64,000 nucleotides of DNA from Flaccisagitta enflata (GCA_965153355.1 OZ231128.1:186001-250000); one strand, 5' to 3'. Shown: positions 1 through 11,930, numbered from the stretch's first letter. Notes: generated by a model not told the origin, from the sequence alone. Translations and numbers: made by a program.

Positions 1-390
1 GATAGCGTTTCACAGGAAGAAACGCGTTTTTGGCGCTCACTAGAAACACACCCTATGTGTTAATGCTGAAAACGCGTTTCATGGGAACAATAGGATTCCT
101 GTCGTCAGAAGAAACACACCCATTTTGGTCGTGTTTCTAGTGAAGACAAACAACGCGTTTGTTCCCGTGAATTGCGATCACAGCTTGAACACATATTTAA
201 GAATTTCAACTGTCCCACGAGGGAGTGAGCGAAGTGAGTGAGCGAGCCTGTGAACGGAGCGTAGCGAAGCGGAGCACTGCGGAGCACTGCGGAGCGAGTG
301 AGCGGAGTTAGCGGTGCGAGCGAACAAACGTAGCGAGCGACCGAGTGGCAGGTTCAAAACGCAATTGTCTGTGACTAGAAACGCTCCCCC
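1..390. mobile_element. GGGCGTGTTTCTAGT-family TIR elements, tandem cluster
   Basis: Three pieces lie end to end. The right end of one copy is at 1-51 (…CTAGAAACACACCCT). A second end-like piece covers 52-118. A full copy spans about 127-381, starting GTCGTGTTTCTAGTG and ending CTAGAAACGCTCC. The interior carries GAGTGAGCGAAGTGAGTGAG-type runs typical of the family. The full copy is flanked by CCATTTTG on both sides (about 118-126 and 382-390), an 8-9 bp target duplication consistent with Mutator-like insertion. No coding capacity. Confidence 0.7.
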
Positions 391-904
391 ATTTTGTTTC
401 CTATCTCCTTGTTTCCGCCATTTTTCCCCATTTACCCATTTTATATCAATGACATTTCTCCTCCGATCTTGCTCATGTAATAAATCCTCTTTTAATGTAT
501 TTTTCAATTCCTTTTATCTCACTACCATTTTTTGCATGGTTCCACGGCGATGGTGGATTTTTATTCCTCTCATATCTTGTCTTTTTTCATTGTTTGTTCT
601 TCGAGGCAAAAAAAAAAATGAAGAAAAAACCGCATTCACTTTTCTTTGCTAAGAAAAAACAGTCTTATGCTGGAACACGAACACGAAATATAAATTAAAC
701 GAATGTAAAGAGTCGTAGTGCGATGTATATATTGTAGTGCAAGCAGACGCCACGCAACGCAACGCCTTGCCAAACCACGCAACGTCGCGCCTTGCCACAT
801 GGCACGCCACGCAAACACCAATCCTCGCCACGCCATGCACGTTTCTGTGTCTTTTCATTTCAGTCGGTCTTACCGATTTGCAATCAAGACTTTTTTTTTC
901 AGTT
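391..904. other. No gene seen
   Basis: AT-rich unique-looking sequence with an A-run at 607-617 and CACGCAACGC-rich stretches at 745-835. Only low-complexity frames; no splice-bounded exon recognised. Confidence 0.4.
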
Positions 905-955
905 CTTGGATGCGTCCTCGCATCTCAATAAAGGGCTGTGTCCGTATTTAGGTCC
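905..955 (+). mobile_element. R2-like hairpin fragment, GATGCG subtype
   Basis: GGATGCGTCCTCGCATCTCA followed by AATAAAGGGCTGTGTCCG matches the element end at 10846 (AGATGCATCCTCGCATCT, TATAATAGGCTGTATCCG). It has the same hairpin-then-linker layout as R2 but a different hairpin sequence and no long GGTC array. Confidence 0.45.
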
Positions 956-1015
956 TTCCATCCTCCTCATATATCTTTATGTCTCCTCATGTCTCTTCAT
1001 TTATCATCATTTATC

Positions 1016-1103
1016 TTTCTTCCTTCCTTCCTTCCCTCCTTCCTTCCTCTGTCTCTGTCTCTGTCTTTCTCTCTCTGTCTCTGTCTCTCTCTGTCTCTGG
1101 CTC

Positions 1104-1156
<53 letters not shown>
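1016..1156. repeat. TTCC / CTGT / CT compound microsatellite
   Basis: (TTCC)n at 1016-1048 changes into (CTGTCT)n, (CTGT)n and (CT)n up to 1156. A short (GT)n follows at 1226-1240. Confidence 0.9.
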
Positions 1157-1161
<5 letters not shown>

Positions 1162-1380
1162 CCTCTTATTAAGATTTGAAAATAGCAAAGAAAACTTTAT
1201 ATCCATTTCCTAGTACAGTGAGATGCGTGTGTGTGTGTGTCTGGGTATCGTTAAAGCTTAATGGTCACCAACAGACCGAAGAAACAAAGAAAACCAGTCT
1301 CTTGAATAGGACCAATATTGAGAAACCATAATGGACTGAAAACATTGTTGGAAAAAGTATCATTTTCCGATATCGATAAA

Positions 1381-2174
<794 letters not shown>

Positions 2175-2220
2175 TGAAGATCGTCAAGAACGACAGCAAC
2201 AACAAAAACAACAATTGTTG

Positions 2221-2280
2221 CGCCGCCCCTGCCCAGTTCCCACTCGTACGTGACTTCGGTAGCCGTGTATCCGGCCTTGT
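2221..2280 (+). mobile_element. R2 element, right end only
   Basis: GCCCCTGCCC…ACTTCGGTAGCCGTGTATCCGGCCTTGT matches the right ends of full copies at 15923 and 17021. The hairpin and GGTC array are missing; their place is taken by the compound microsatellite. Confidence 0.75.
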
Positions 2281-2586
2281 CTATTAATCATGATAACTTG
2301 GATTTTCTTGTTCGAATCTGTATTTGTTTCCTTGCCGTTGGTTGATTGATTAATTGATTAATTGGTTTACTGGTTGAGGCGACGCGAAGGAAGAAATAAG
2401 TAATCACTCAATTTCCTTTTTCCCCTGATAGGTTGTTGCTGTTGCTCCAACAGGGTAAAAACCAATCACGTTTCTTCACTTATTCAATCAATGCACCAAT
2501 TATTACTAAACAAATCGCACCTTCTGGCAAGCAACAACTTTTGCGAACAATTAAAGACTAATCGTTTTCGACTTCAATTACGGGAT

Positions 2587-2639
<53 letters not shown>

Positions 2640-3472
2640 CCTATTTTGCATGCTTACTGGTGAGCCGAATTTTTGGCTAAAATACAGTAAAAACAATAAC
2701 AACTCCGAAATAAGAGGTTAATAAGTTAATTAACCGAATGTATAAGAAAAGAAGAAGGAAAATAAGGAAGTTATGAATTCCATTAAGAAAAATAAAGTGA
2801 AGAAAACAAAGAAAAACAAACAAACAAACAAACAAACAAACAAACAAACAAAAGGAACAAACAGCAACTGAAGTGTAACTTTAAAGACTTAATGCTCAAG
2901 GTAACTGAGCTCAACGACTATTTATAAAGACCTAAATCAATCAAGTGCATTCTGTGGATGTTGATGAATTGACTACAGATTATCGCTGGCTAGTGAGCAA
3001 AAACATAAATGAATCAATTGATGATTGAAAGAAAAGAAAGCTTCATGACGGCGTAAATTGCATGACATCGCAGATAGTTTCAGATGATTTGAAATCCGCT
3101 TTTAGACAAGTCAAACTAAATCTTCAACAGACAAAAAATATCTGGATAAAAAAAAAAAGCAACAAACAACAAACGGAAGCATTTTCGTTTTGAGCTGTGC
3201 TAATTGGCCTTCGTCATATCTCACAAAACAAACTAAAACAACTTTTTATAATTCAAACAGGTAAGCTGATATTATTTGGTACAGGTTTGTTTTGATTAAG
3301 AATTTAGAATTCTTAGAAATGATTATGAATTATGGCAGATGCATTACCAATACAAACGTGGAACCGGAAGGAACGTAGATAATATGACTTTCAATTTTTC
3401 TTCGTCTTCCATTGTATATTTAACCTCCGCATCCACTATTTCCTCTTCCTCCTTCTTCCTCTTCCTCTTTTT
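2281..3472. other. No gene seen; (CT)n and (CAAA)n tracts
   Basis: Contains (CT)n at 2590-2635 and (CAAA)n at 2811-2853; otherwise AT-rich sequence with no splice-bounded coding segment recognised. Confidence 0.45.
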
Positions 3473-4205
3473 GGGCAGCGGCCCCGAAGGGGACGAAGTC
3501 CTGTAGAACACAGGGGGACTTTCGTTCGTCCGTCCGTCCGTCCGTTCGTTCGTTTGTCCGTTCGTCCCCCCCCATCAGGCTCCTCAGGCCTAGAACCTGG
3601 CCTTTAAAACCTCAAATCTGGCCTCTCAGGCCTCAAATCTGGCCTCTCAGGCCTCAAATCTGGCCTCTCAGGCCTCAAATCCAGCCTCTCAGGCCTCAAA
3701 TCCAGCCTCTCAGGCCTCAAATCCAACCTCTCAGGCCTCAAATCCAACCTCTCAGGCCTCAAACCTGGCCTCTCAGGCCTCAAATAAGGCTTCTTAGGCC
3801 TCAAATCCAAATCCTCAGGCCTCAAGCCTGGCCTCTCAGGCCTCAAATCAGCTATCTAAGCCTCAATTTATTGCTCTCAGGCTTCAAATCAGTCCTCTGA
3901 CCTATCAAGCCTTAATCCAGCTCTCTTAAGCCTCAAGTCAGCCCTCCCAAGCTTCCAATTGGCATTCTCAGGCCTTACATCAGCCTTCTTAGACCTCAGT
4001 TTAGGCTCTTGAAGGCCTTCAGTCAGCCCTCTATCGCATCTCATCCTCTTCTTCAGGCAGGACGAACGAAAGTCCCCCTGTGTTCTACAGGACTTCGTCC
4101 CCTTCGGGGCCGCTGCCCTGCTTCCCCTCACTCCAATTCACAATCACTCAAAGCAGGGCAACGGGTATCGCTGACCACTTATTGCCCTTGGGCGACCTGT
4201 TCTTC
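3473..4205 (+). mobile_element. R1 element, complete, with CAGGCCTCAAATC minisatellite interior
   Basis: The left end GGGCAGCGGCCCCGAAGGGG continues for about 58 bp through the ACACAGGGGGACTTTCG stretch and is matched in reverse at 4062-4120 (…CCCCTTCGGGGCCGCTGCCC). Beyond the right end a subterminal block shared with other copies runs to about 4205 (AGCAGGGCAACGGGTATCGC … GCGACCTGTT). Between the ends lie (CGTC)n and about 25 copies of a 17-21 bp unit built on CAGGCCTCAAATC, decaying toward the right. Pyrimidine-rich sequence flanks both outer sides. No coding frame. Confidence 0.85.
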
Positions 4206-5102
4206 CTCTACCTCTTCCTATTAGTCTCCCTCATCTCTTCTTTCTCCTCCTTCTCCTTCCCCATTGTCATTCCTTCCTTTGTTGTTCCACTCTTTTCTTT
4301 GCCATACCAACCTAAGGCCTTAAGATTTTACATCTTCTGTCATCTTTGATTATCTTATTGATGTGGACGCTGATGAAGTCATCTGCGCTTGTCAAAGCCA
4401 CTTGATTTTTACCTGCACTTTGCTCTCTCTCTCTCTCTTCCTAAGCCTCATAATTCCCCACTTTTTCTACGTTCGCTCACCTTGGAAACGTTTCCCTCTC
4501 CCTCTGAAAATCGTGATTAAAACAAAGTTACTGACAACATTAAGGCTAAAAGGCTAGGGAAATCTCAACAAATTGCTCGCGGGGACTCTTTATTTTTTTT
4601 CCTTATCGGTTTCTTCTTCTGTTTCTTCTTCTGTTTCTTCTTCTTTTTCTTCTTCTTTTTCTTGGTCCTCTCTTCTTCTTCTACTTGCTTCTTTTTTCAT
4701 CACCATCTCCCTCTTTTTCTTTCTTTTCTTCCCCTTCTTCTGGGTCAGCGTCCTTCCTAATTTACCTTTGCCGACGCCTCGCCTCTTGATGCCACTATCA
4801 CCAGTAGAGATGGATTTAATTGATGTACTTTATGTAAGATACATGCACGTATGAACATACATATGTAATGTCCATACATGCGACAAAGTGCATAACGCCA
4901 TTCAAACTTTTTTTTGGTCGAGCTTCTGTCGTCGAACACCTTTCAAAAGCCGTCAGTGAACAACGAGAATGAATTAGGCAATAAAACGTCGTTTCTCACT
5001 CCATCTTTGAAAATCTCGGGTAGTTTATTGGTCACACCTGGAGCCATTTTCGTTCTTTTTACTTGCCTTAGTCCTTTTCACTTACCTTTTTTTGCCTTTT
5101 TG
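4206..5102. other. Pyrimidine-rich spacer, no gene seen
   Basis: CTTCTTTTTCT-type sequence at 4206-4280 and 4590-4740 with unique sequence between. An open stretch at about 4911-5020 ends near a GT, but there is no convincing acceptor or domain. Confidence 0.4.
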
Positions 5103-5480
5103 AGCAGCGGCCGAAGGGGCCGATAATCTATGCTTTCACACATAGGGAAATTTCTCCGTCCGTCTGTCTGTCCGTCCGTCTGTCCGTCTGTCCATCCCCC
5201 CAGGCCTCAACACCCAAATTCCGCCGATTTCTGCCAAATTCTGCCAAATTCTGCTAAATTTTTCCATATTCCGCCAAACTCTGCCAAATTCTGCCGAATT
5301 CTACCAAATTCAGCAAAATTCTGTCAATTTTTTTCCAAATTCTGTTAAATTCTGCCAACAGACAAAAGAAGGGGAAATTTCTTTATGTGTGAAAGCATAG
5401 GTCATTGGCACCTTTGGGGCCGCTGCCCTGCTCCCTCCCTCACCTTCAATCACAACCTACTTTGGCAAGGCACGGGTTCT
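5103..5480 (+). mobile_element. R1 element, short subtype with TTCTGCCAAA minisatellite
   Basis: The left end GAGCAGCGGCCGAAGGGGCC, ATGCTTTCACACATAGGGAA and (CGTC)n lead to about 13 units of TTCTGCCAAA (11 bp). A mirrored right end follows (GTGTGAAAGCATAGGTCATT…GGGGCCGCTGCCC, to 5430), then a degenerate subterminal block. Ends match R1 at 3473; the sub-end is the same as at 47700-47736. Confidence 0.85.
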
Positions 5481-5500
5481 TTCTATCTTGCTTGCTAGTT

Positions 5501-5565
5501 ATATCCTTTCTTTCTTTCTTTCTTTCTTTCTTTTCTAGTTTTCTTTCGTTCTTTCTTTCTTTTTT

Positions 5566-5629
<64 letters not shown>

Positions 5630-5663
5630 TCCTTCTTTCTTTCTTTCTTTCTTTCTTCCTTTT

Positions 5664-5694
<31 letters not shown>

Positions 5695-5844
5695 CTCTTT
5701 TTTTCTTTCTTGCTCTTTTTCTTTCTTGCTTTCTTTCTTTCATTTTTTCTTTCTTTCTTCTTTTTATCTTTTTTTTCCTTTCATTCTTACATTCTTACAT
5801 TCTTTCTTTCTTTCTGTCTTCCTTTCTTTCTTTCTTTCTTTTTT

Positions 5845-5888
<44 letters not shown>

Positions 5889-5914
5889 TTTCTTTCTTTC
5901 TTTCTTTCTCTTTT

Positions 5915-5963
<49 letters not shown>

Positions 5964-5969
5964 TTTTTT

Positions 5970-6005
<36 letters not shown>

Positions 6006-6016
6006 TCCTTCTTGCT
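5501..6016. repeat. (TTTC)n microsatellite, about 515 bp
   Basis: Dominant TTTC unit with CTTG, CATT and TTTTT interruptions that split it into sub-blocks; (TTTG)n follows at 6098-6118. Confidence 0.95.
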
Positions 6017-6407
6017 TTCTGACTTGTTTTGCTTTCTTATCCAACTTTTCGATTTTTCTTTCTTTCTTTCTATGATTGTTTGGTTCTTTCATTGTTTGTT
6101 TGTTTGTTTGTTTGTTTTTTATCTCTTTCTTTCTTATCCCCATCCCTCCCCCGTTTCAGTGTCAGTCACATACATTTCGTTTCCACGCTGCTTCCCCCCC
6201 CCCCCCCACCCGCCCTAATCCTCCTTCTACCTTAACACTCACTTATGATGACCATCATTTCTTTCAGCTCCACCGTTTCCTGGCCTCCCATCTCTTATCT
6301 GTCCCCAATTCGTCAATCGCCCCACTTTAACCTCGTCACAGACGTCTTCCCCCTCCTCCTCCTCCTCCGATTTCTTCTACCGAGCACCACGAGCCCTGCT
6401 GCTGGTT

Positions 6408-6507
<100 letters not shown>

Positions 6508-6560
6508 GCCCTTCATTTCCGGCGCCAAGGACCACCACATGTTGCACTCGAATGCGCTGA

Positions 6561-7214
6561 CTACCGTCTACGATCTTCTCGCCAACTCCTCCGCCTTCGA
6601 CGAGGATGTTGCTACTCACGCTGATACTAACATTGCTGCAGCATCCGCATCCGCAGTCGCAAATGGCTTCGTCGACGATGCTGTTGCAACAGCAGCAGCA
6701 ACTGCAGCATCTTCCTTCGTCATCGCCGCCGCGAATGCGAGCCTCCACGGAGGATCCAGTTCTGCCGCGGCGACGGAATTCACAATCCATAAGGACCGAG
6801 TCAACGAATAAGCTGCTGCTTCCGCACAAACCTACGTCGCAGCAAATGAAGCTGCTGCACAAACTCACGTCGCAGCAAACGAAGCTGAGGCCATCATCAT
6901 CGTCGTCGACAACGTCTCAGCAACGGCTGCAGCAGCAGCAGCAGCAACAGCGGCAACAACAACTGCAAAACGTAACAACGATTTCGAGGGTGTTACGACA
7001 GCAGCCTTCTTCCTCTCTGCGCGCCAGTCAGCTTCCTTTCCAGACGTCGCCGCAGGACGGCACGCAACAGCAGCAGCAGCAGCAGCAGCCGCAGCCGGAG
7101 ATGCAGGAGATTCAAACGTTGGTGCCCGTGGGAACGACGATCGCTTTCGACTGCGTCTCGCAATCGGGATCTGCAGTCTGGATCAAAGTCACCGACGACG
7201 GAATATTCGATAAG
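6561..7214 (+). CDS. Ig-superfamily gene, exon with Gln-rich segment and first half of Ig domain 1
   Basis: The frame ending at 7214 encodes a Ser/Gln/Pro-rich low-complexity stretch followed by the first half of an Ig domain: B-strand Cys (codon 7152-7154), eight residues, then the core Trp (7179-7181), which is a short but acceptable spacing. The exon ends GATAAG followed by a GT donor at 7215 in phase 0, matching the phase-0 start of the exon at 11367. The 5' edge is not certain. The frame is closed by a TGA at 6558. A good acceptor (pyrimidine-rich, CAG at 7041-7043) would give a phase-0 exon 7044-7214 of 57 codons. Alternatively an ATG at 6606 starts a short hydrophobic Leu-rich run that could be a signal peptide. 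Ig proteins of this kind are usually cell-surface or secreted adhesion or recognition molecules; the specific family is not recognised. Confidence 0.6.
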
Positions 7215-7335
7215 GTACTGACAGGCGGACTGACAGACAGACAGAGAGACAGACAGACAGACAGACTGGTAGACGACAAGATGGTTGGTTGTTTAAGGGT
7301 TTAGATCGGGAAGGTGGAACTTGCTGAACCTTTTT
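7215..7335 (+). other. Start of Ig-gene intron with (ACAG)n
   Basis: The GT donor at 7215 is followed within 15 nt by a (ACAG)n-type tract at 7228-7266. Confidence 0.5.
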
Positions 7336-7772
7336 TCATTTATTGATCATTCATTCATTCATTCATTCATTCATTCATTCATTCATTCATTCATTCATTC
7401 ATTCATTCATTCATTCCTTCATTCATTCCTTCATTCATGCATTCATTCATTCACTCATTTAATCATTCATTCATTCATTCACTCATTTATTCATTCATTC
7501 ATTCATTCATACATTTATTCATTCATTCATTCATTCATTCATACATTTATTCATTCATTCATTCATTCATGCATTCATTCATTCATTCATTCACTCATTC
7601 ATTCATTCATTCATTCATTCATTCATTCATTCATTCATTCAATCATTCATTTATTCATTCATTCATTCATTCATTCATCCATTCATTCATTCATTCATTC
7701 ATTCATTCATTCATTCATTCGTTGATCAGTTTATTCATTCGTAATTGATCAACTTATTCATTCATTCATTTA
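7336..7772. repeat. (ATTC)n microsatellite
   Basis: About 100 ATTC units with scattered ATTT, ACTC and ATAC variants; intronic. Confidence 0.95.
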
Positions 7773-8279
7773 TTCAGACGTCAAATTCAATTTTTACAGG
7801 TTATACAAATCAAGCTTAAACCAGATAAAACGTTATTTAAATAATTATTACAAAGGACAAAAAGGACATGATAAGGATTTTACATGTATCTGGAAGAAAA
7901 TGATGAATTACAAGTCATATCGGAGAATCTTCCGTTATCACGTTATCACGCGAGTTCCCTCCTTGACATAACGTTCGCAAACAAAAGACAAAGGTTTCTG
8001 ATGAAAAACGTCACCAGCAGCCCACGTATCACCGCGACATCTATTGTAAACATATCAAACTTGAGTCACAATGGATGAAGGAATGGTCGCTTAAGGGAAA
8101 GGAGGAGGAGGAGGAGGAGGAGGAGGAGGGGAAGATATGGTAGACAAAGCGTTAACTACGCAAATAATAAAGGCCGCGTTTTTAAATGATTGATTAAAAT
8201 CCTAGACAGAATCTAGCTTTTTTTGTTTAACACGCCCCCTCCCCCCATACAATTAGCATGAATGAGTTAACACAGCAAG
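7773..8279. other. Intron sequence, no gene seen
   Basis: AT-rich unique sequence with a (GGA)n tract at 8102-8130. Confidence 0.4.
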
Positions 8280-8833
8280 ATTTAGGACGGATTGGACATG
8301 CAATGGAGGTTGAGGAGTGAGGACAGATTGTTAACAGAAAATAAACTGACAGTGGACGGACAGAAATCTGTGTGGAATGGATGAAATGGAGTCTGAGAAG
8401 GACAGACTGTAAATAGACATAGATAGACAATAAAAGCTGAGAAGGACAGATTGTGAAAAGACAAAGATAGACAATGGAGGCTGAGAAGGACAGGTTGTGA
8501 ATAGACTAAGAAAGAGAATGAAAGCTGAGAAGGACAGATTGTGAAAAGACAAAGATAGACAATGGAGGCTGAGAAGGACAAGTTGTGAATAGACAGAGAT
8601 AGACAATGGAGGCTGAGAAGGACAGATTGTGAAAAGACAATGATAGACAATGGAGGCTGAGAAGGACAAGTTGTGAATAGACTAAGAAAGACAATGAAAG
8701 CTGAGAAGGACAGATTGTGAAAAGACAATGATAGACAATGGAGGCTGAGAAGGACAAGTTGTGAATGGACTAAGAAAGACAATGAAAGCTGAGAAGGACA
8801 GATTGTGAAAAGACAATGATAGACAGCGGACAA
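8280..8833. repeat. 44-bp minisatellite GCTGAGAAGGACAGATTGTG
   Basis: About 11 copies of a 44-bp unit (e.g. GCTGAG at 8524 and 8568). Two sub-types alternate: GTGAAAAGACAATGATAGAC and GTGAATAGACTAAGAAAGAC. The left 130 bp are degenerate. A unit length not divisible by 3 opens three minus-strand frames; these are artefacts. Confidence 0.9.
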
Positions 8834-9141
8834 ACAGATATTACTTGTTTCTAAGTTTATTCAAATGGGATTTAGGCAGCATAACAAAGACAAGAACAAA
8901 CAAAAAGTAACATAACAGGAAAAGAAAGGTGTCGCTTTGAATAGCGGATAGATCTTGATGTGAAAGAAAAGAGTCAAAAGACTGCAACTCTCACTGACAA
9001 ACTGTCTGGAATGGTAATCAAGGATGCGACTGAAGACAGAGTAGGTACAGTAGATCTGGTCTTTACTTGGAAATGCGGGGGCCCTCATATTCTAAATACC
9101 CTTTAAGCAAATATAACAAAATTATATGTGTATAATGCCTA
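8834..9141. other. Intron sequence, no gene seen
   Basis: AT-rich unique sequence; no repeat or coding signal recognised. Confidence 0.35.
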
Positions 9142-9746
9142 CAGTACCTTCCGAGCAAACCCGGCTAAAGCTGGAGGATTAATTTTTGTTACTTTAATTT
9201 CATTTCCCAAACTTAATTTTTTGTATCTAACTTAATTAAAAGATACTTAATTCCTTGAATATATTCTGTCTCTCGTGAAATCAAAGTGCATGAAGACATC
9301 AGAATTGAGTGTTCTAACCCAGACCATTGGATTTGGCAGAAAATTTTACCTATCCTAGACTACAAGAACAGCTCAGTCAGACAATTATTTCAGATTTTAT
9401 AGCCATTTCAAGTTTTTAAGGACAATTGTCTCTAAATAATTTAGGACAATTGTCCTTAAAAACTTTAAATGGCCATAAAATCTTAAATTGTTGTCTGACT
9501 GGGCTGTTCTTGTAGTCTAGGATAGGTGAAATTTTTTGCCGAATCCAATGGTCTGGGTTAGAACACTCAATTCTGATGTCTTCATGCACTTTGATTTCAC
9601 GAGTTATTTTTTTTCACAGCTAAATATGTTCAAGGAATTAAGTATTTTTTAATTAAGTTAAATACAAAAAATTAAGTTTGGGAAATGAAATTAAAGTAAC
9701 AAAAATTAATCCTCCAGTTTTAGCCGGGTTTGCTCGGAAAGTACTG
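9142..9746. mobile_element. 605-bp palindromic MITE, TA-flanked (CAGTACCTTCCGAGCAAACC)
   Basis: The two arms are near-perfect reverse complements over about 285 bp each, with a short loop at about 9432-9445. The termini CAGTAC…GTACTG sit between TA dinucleotides (9140-9141 and 9747-9748), as in Tc1/mariner-type MITEs. It lies in the first intron of the Ig gene. No coding capacity. Confidence 0.85.
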
Positions 9747-10363
9747 TATGTCTTAAAGGGATGATCATGAAGTATGATAGCTTCGTGGATGGAAAACTTT
9801 TTTGAATATACAGCAGCTGAGATTGGCCTTGTGATTAACTCACTTTATCATCAACCCCTTTGGGTATATACATTACACCAGTAAAACATAAGGCCTCTCA
9901 CTATACTATACTATATTATACTATACTAATGTGCTCCCCGTATTTCCAAGTCTAGACGACATCTACTATATGTAATGGGGTCCAGATAATGTACATTCAT
10001 TCATTCATTCATTCTGCAGGAAAAAAGGAGAAAGAGAGAAAAAAAGCCTCGAAGGAGGAAAAAGAGATTTAGATAGATGTTGTCTCGTTCACCCTTAGGC
10101 CGTCCACTTGTGCCTCCTCTTGACAGATTATGATCGCGATAAACAAAACAAAAGGCTCACCCATCTGTGCTCTGGTATAAAGTAAGCCCCCTCCTCCTCA
10201 AAAAAAAAAAAAAAAATATGTGAGAACTCTTTTTTTTCTCATTCCTCTTAACCTGTTTGTCTATCTGTCTGAATTTCGATCTGTCATTTAGTTTGTCTGT
10301 CTTGCTGTCCTTCTCTGTGTGTGTATATTGTTGTCTCATGGAGTCTTTGTAAGAAAAGAGCAA
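9747..10363. other. Intron sequence with one MITE end
   Basis: 9931-9984 carries one end of the CAGTAGATG…GTCTAGAC family (GCTCCCCGTATTTCCAAGTC…). Short (ATTC)n at 9996-10014 and an A-run at 10200-10216. No gene seen. Confidence 0.45.
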
Positions 10364-10385
10364 GCAAGAAAGAAAGAAAGAACGA

Positions 10386-10448
<63 letters not shown>

Positions 10449-10571
10449 GAAGGAAGAAAGGAAGGAAGAAAGGAAGGAAGGAAGAAAGGAAGAAAGGAAG
10501 AAAGAAAGGAAGAAAGGAAGAAAGAAAAAACGAGAGAAAAGAAGAGAGAAAAGAAGAAAGAAAAAAGAAGA
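10364..10571. repeat. (AAAG)n / (AAGG)n microsatellite
   Basis: AAAG units grade into GAAGGAAG and AGAGAAAAG. Confidence 0.95.
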
Positions 10572-10594
10572 GAAACAAGGCCAAGAAGGCCAAT

Positions 10595-10698
10595 AAGGTG
10601 CGCCGTGTGGATCGTCTAACGATTGCGTTACCGACCAACCGACCGACCGACAGACCAACGGACACAGCCAGTTATAGAGGTGCGTTGGCGCACCTAAA
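10595..10698 (-). mobile_element. R2-like element fragment with GGTGCG hairpin
   Basis: A (CGAC)n-type array followed by AGTTATAGAGGTGCGTTGGC and GCACCTAAAAATAA is the minus-strand form of the R2 end (array, TATAGAG, hairpin, TAAAAA). The hairpin is AGGTGCG…CGCACCT instead of AGTCGCG…CGCGACT. Confidence 0.5.
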
Positions 10699-10840
10699 AA
10701 TAAGAAACAATAGATTAAGATAAGATTACGGGAAAAAGGAACAAGGACAAAGATTAAGATGGATAGAGGGAGTCCCATTCGTCACTCGTCAATCTTTCTC
10801 AACCCTTCGCCACTTCGTCATCATAGTCATTGTCTGTCTG

Positions 10841-10925
10841 TTTTTAGATGCATCCTCGCATCTCTATAATAGGCTGTATCCGTTGGTTGGTCGGTCAGAT
10901 GGTCGGTCGGTTGGTCGGTTGGTAA
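10841..10925 (+). mobile_element. R2-like element fragment with AGATGC hairpin
   Basis: TTTTTAGATGCATCCTCGCA and TCTCTATAATAGGCTG precede a (GGTC)n-type array. The layout is that of R2's left end; the right half is absent. Confidence 0.5.
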
Positions 10926-11249
10926 CGCATTCATCAAAAACATCAAAATCAAGCATTTTTCAACTGAAAAGTGGTTCTAACCCAGTAAAAGAAGCATACA
11001 TCAAGTAATTCATTCTTTCAATCATTCATTCATTCATTCATTCATTCATTCACAAATGACATTCATTCATGAAAAAAACATTCATTCATAAAAAACGTTC
11101 ATTAAAAGAGGACGCATCGTTGGCCTACTTGGCCTTGTTCTTCCATCTTTCTGTCTGTCTGTCTGTCTGTCTGTCGGTCCATCTCCACCGGCTGGGGAGT
11201 ACTACCTGTCTATCTTTCTGTCTGTCTGACAGTGTCATACCTAGGTCAA

Positions 11250-11356
<107 letters not shown>

Positions 11357-11366
11357 ATTCATGCAG

Positions 11367-11500
11367 GTGCTATTTTTGGGCGAGAATCCCGTCGACATCA
11401 GCGTCAACTTGACAAAGTATGGCTTCAAGCGCAAAGGTTTCGTCCACACTCTTATCATCAGAAACGTTGACTTTGCAGATGCTGGCAAATACACCTGCAG
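11367..11500 (+). CDS. Ig-superfamily gene, exon with second half of Ig domain 1
   Basis: An internal exon of 134 nt (44 codons plus 2 nt). It starts phase 0 after the acceptor ATGCAG and ends in phase 2 before GTAAAA. It encodes the C' to F strands of an Ig domain: a Lys/Arg-rich middle, a hydrophobic Leu-Ile-Ile strand, then Asp-Ala-Gly-Lys-Tyr-Thr-Cys, the classic D-x-G-x-Y-x-C of strand F. Joined to the exon ending at 7214 it completes one Ig fold with both disulphide Cys and the core Trp. The pyrimidine tract of the acceptor is a 105-bp (CT)n array ending 13 nt before the splice site, so acceptor strength may vary with microsatellite length. The 4.15-kb intron upstream holds an (ATTC)n block, a 44-bp minisatellite and a 600-bp palindrome. 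Confidence 0.75.
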
Positions 11501-11521
11501 GTAAAATATACGAAGTATATC

Positions 11522-11748
11522 GGGCGTGTTTCCAGTGATGACAAGAAACGTGATTGTTCCTGTTAATCGTGTTTACAGCGTGAACACATATTCATGAATA
11601 AACATCATATGAAGGAGTTAGCGAAGTGAGTGAGTGAGCAAAAGGAGAACACTAGAGTACTGTGGAGTGAGCGGTGTGAGTGAACGAACGTAGTGAGCCA
11701 CCAAGTGGCCTGTTTAAAACGTGGTTATCTGTGACTAGAAACACACCC
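11522..11748 (+). mobile_element. GGGCGTGTTTCTAGT-family TIR element
   Basis: Starts GGGCGTGTTTCCAGTGATGA and ends GTGACTAGAAACACACCC. Contains the GAACACATATTCATGAAT and GCGAAGTGAGTGAGTGAG family core. It lies 20 bp past the exon 11367-11500 donor; no clear target duplication. Confidence 0.7.
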
Positions 11749-11808
11749 TATAGCGTCTGTACACTATACACATGTTTGTTTTCTTTTTGCTTGACTCTGT
11801 GGTTGCTC

Positions 11809-11930
11809 TCGTTTGTTTGTTTGTTTGTTTGTTTGTTTGTTTGTTTGTTTGTTTGTTTGTTTGTTTGTTTGTTTGTTTGTTTGTCTGTTTGTTTGTTTGT
11901 TTGTTTGTTTGTTTGTTTGTTCGTTTGTTT
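11809..11930. repeat. (TTTG)n microsatellite
   Basis: About 30 units with single TCTG and TTCG variants. Confidence 0.95.

Noticed and set aside
4911-5021. Possible exon ending before GTAGTTT
   Set aside because: No clear acceptor and no recognisable domain.
5405-6143. Phe/Leu/Ser-rich and Lys/Glu-rich frames in (TTTC)n
   Set aside because: Translations of a tetranucleotide repeat in all frames.
8282-8833. 183-residue minus-strand frame with repeated Cys-Pro-Ser-Gln
   Set aside because: Produced by a 44-bp minisatellite that cycles through all three frames.
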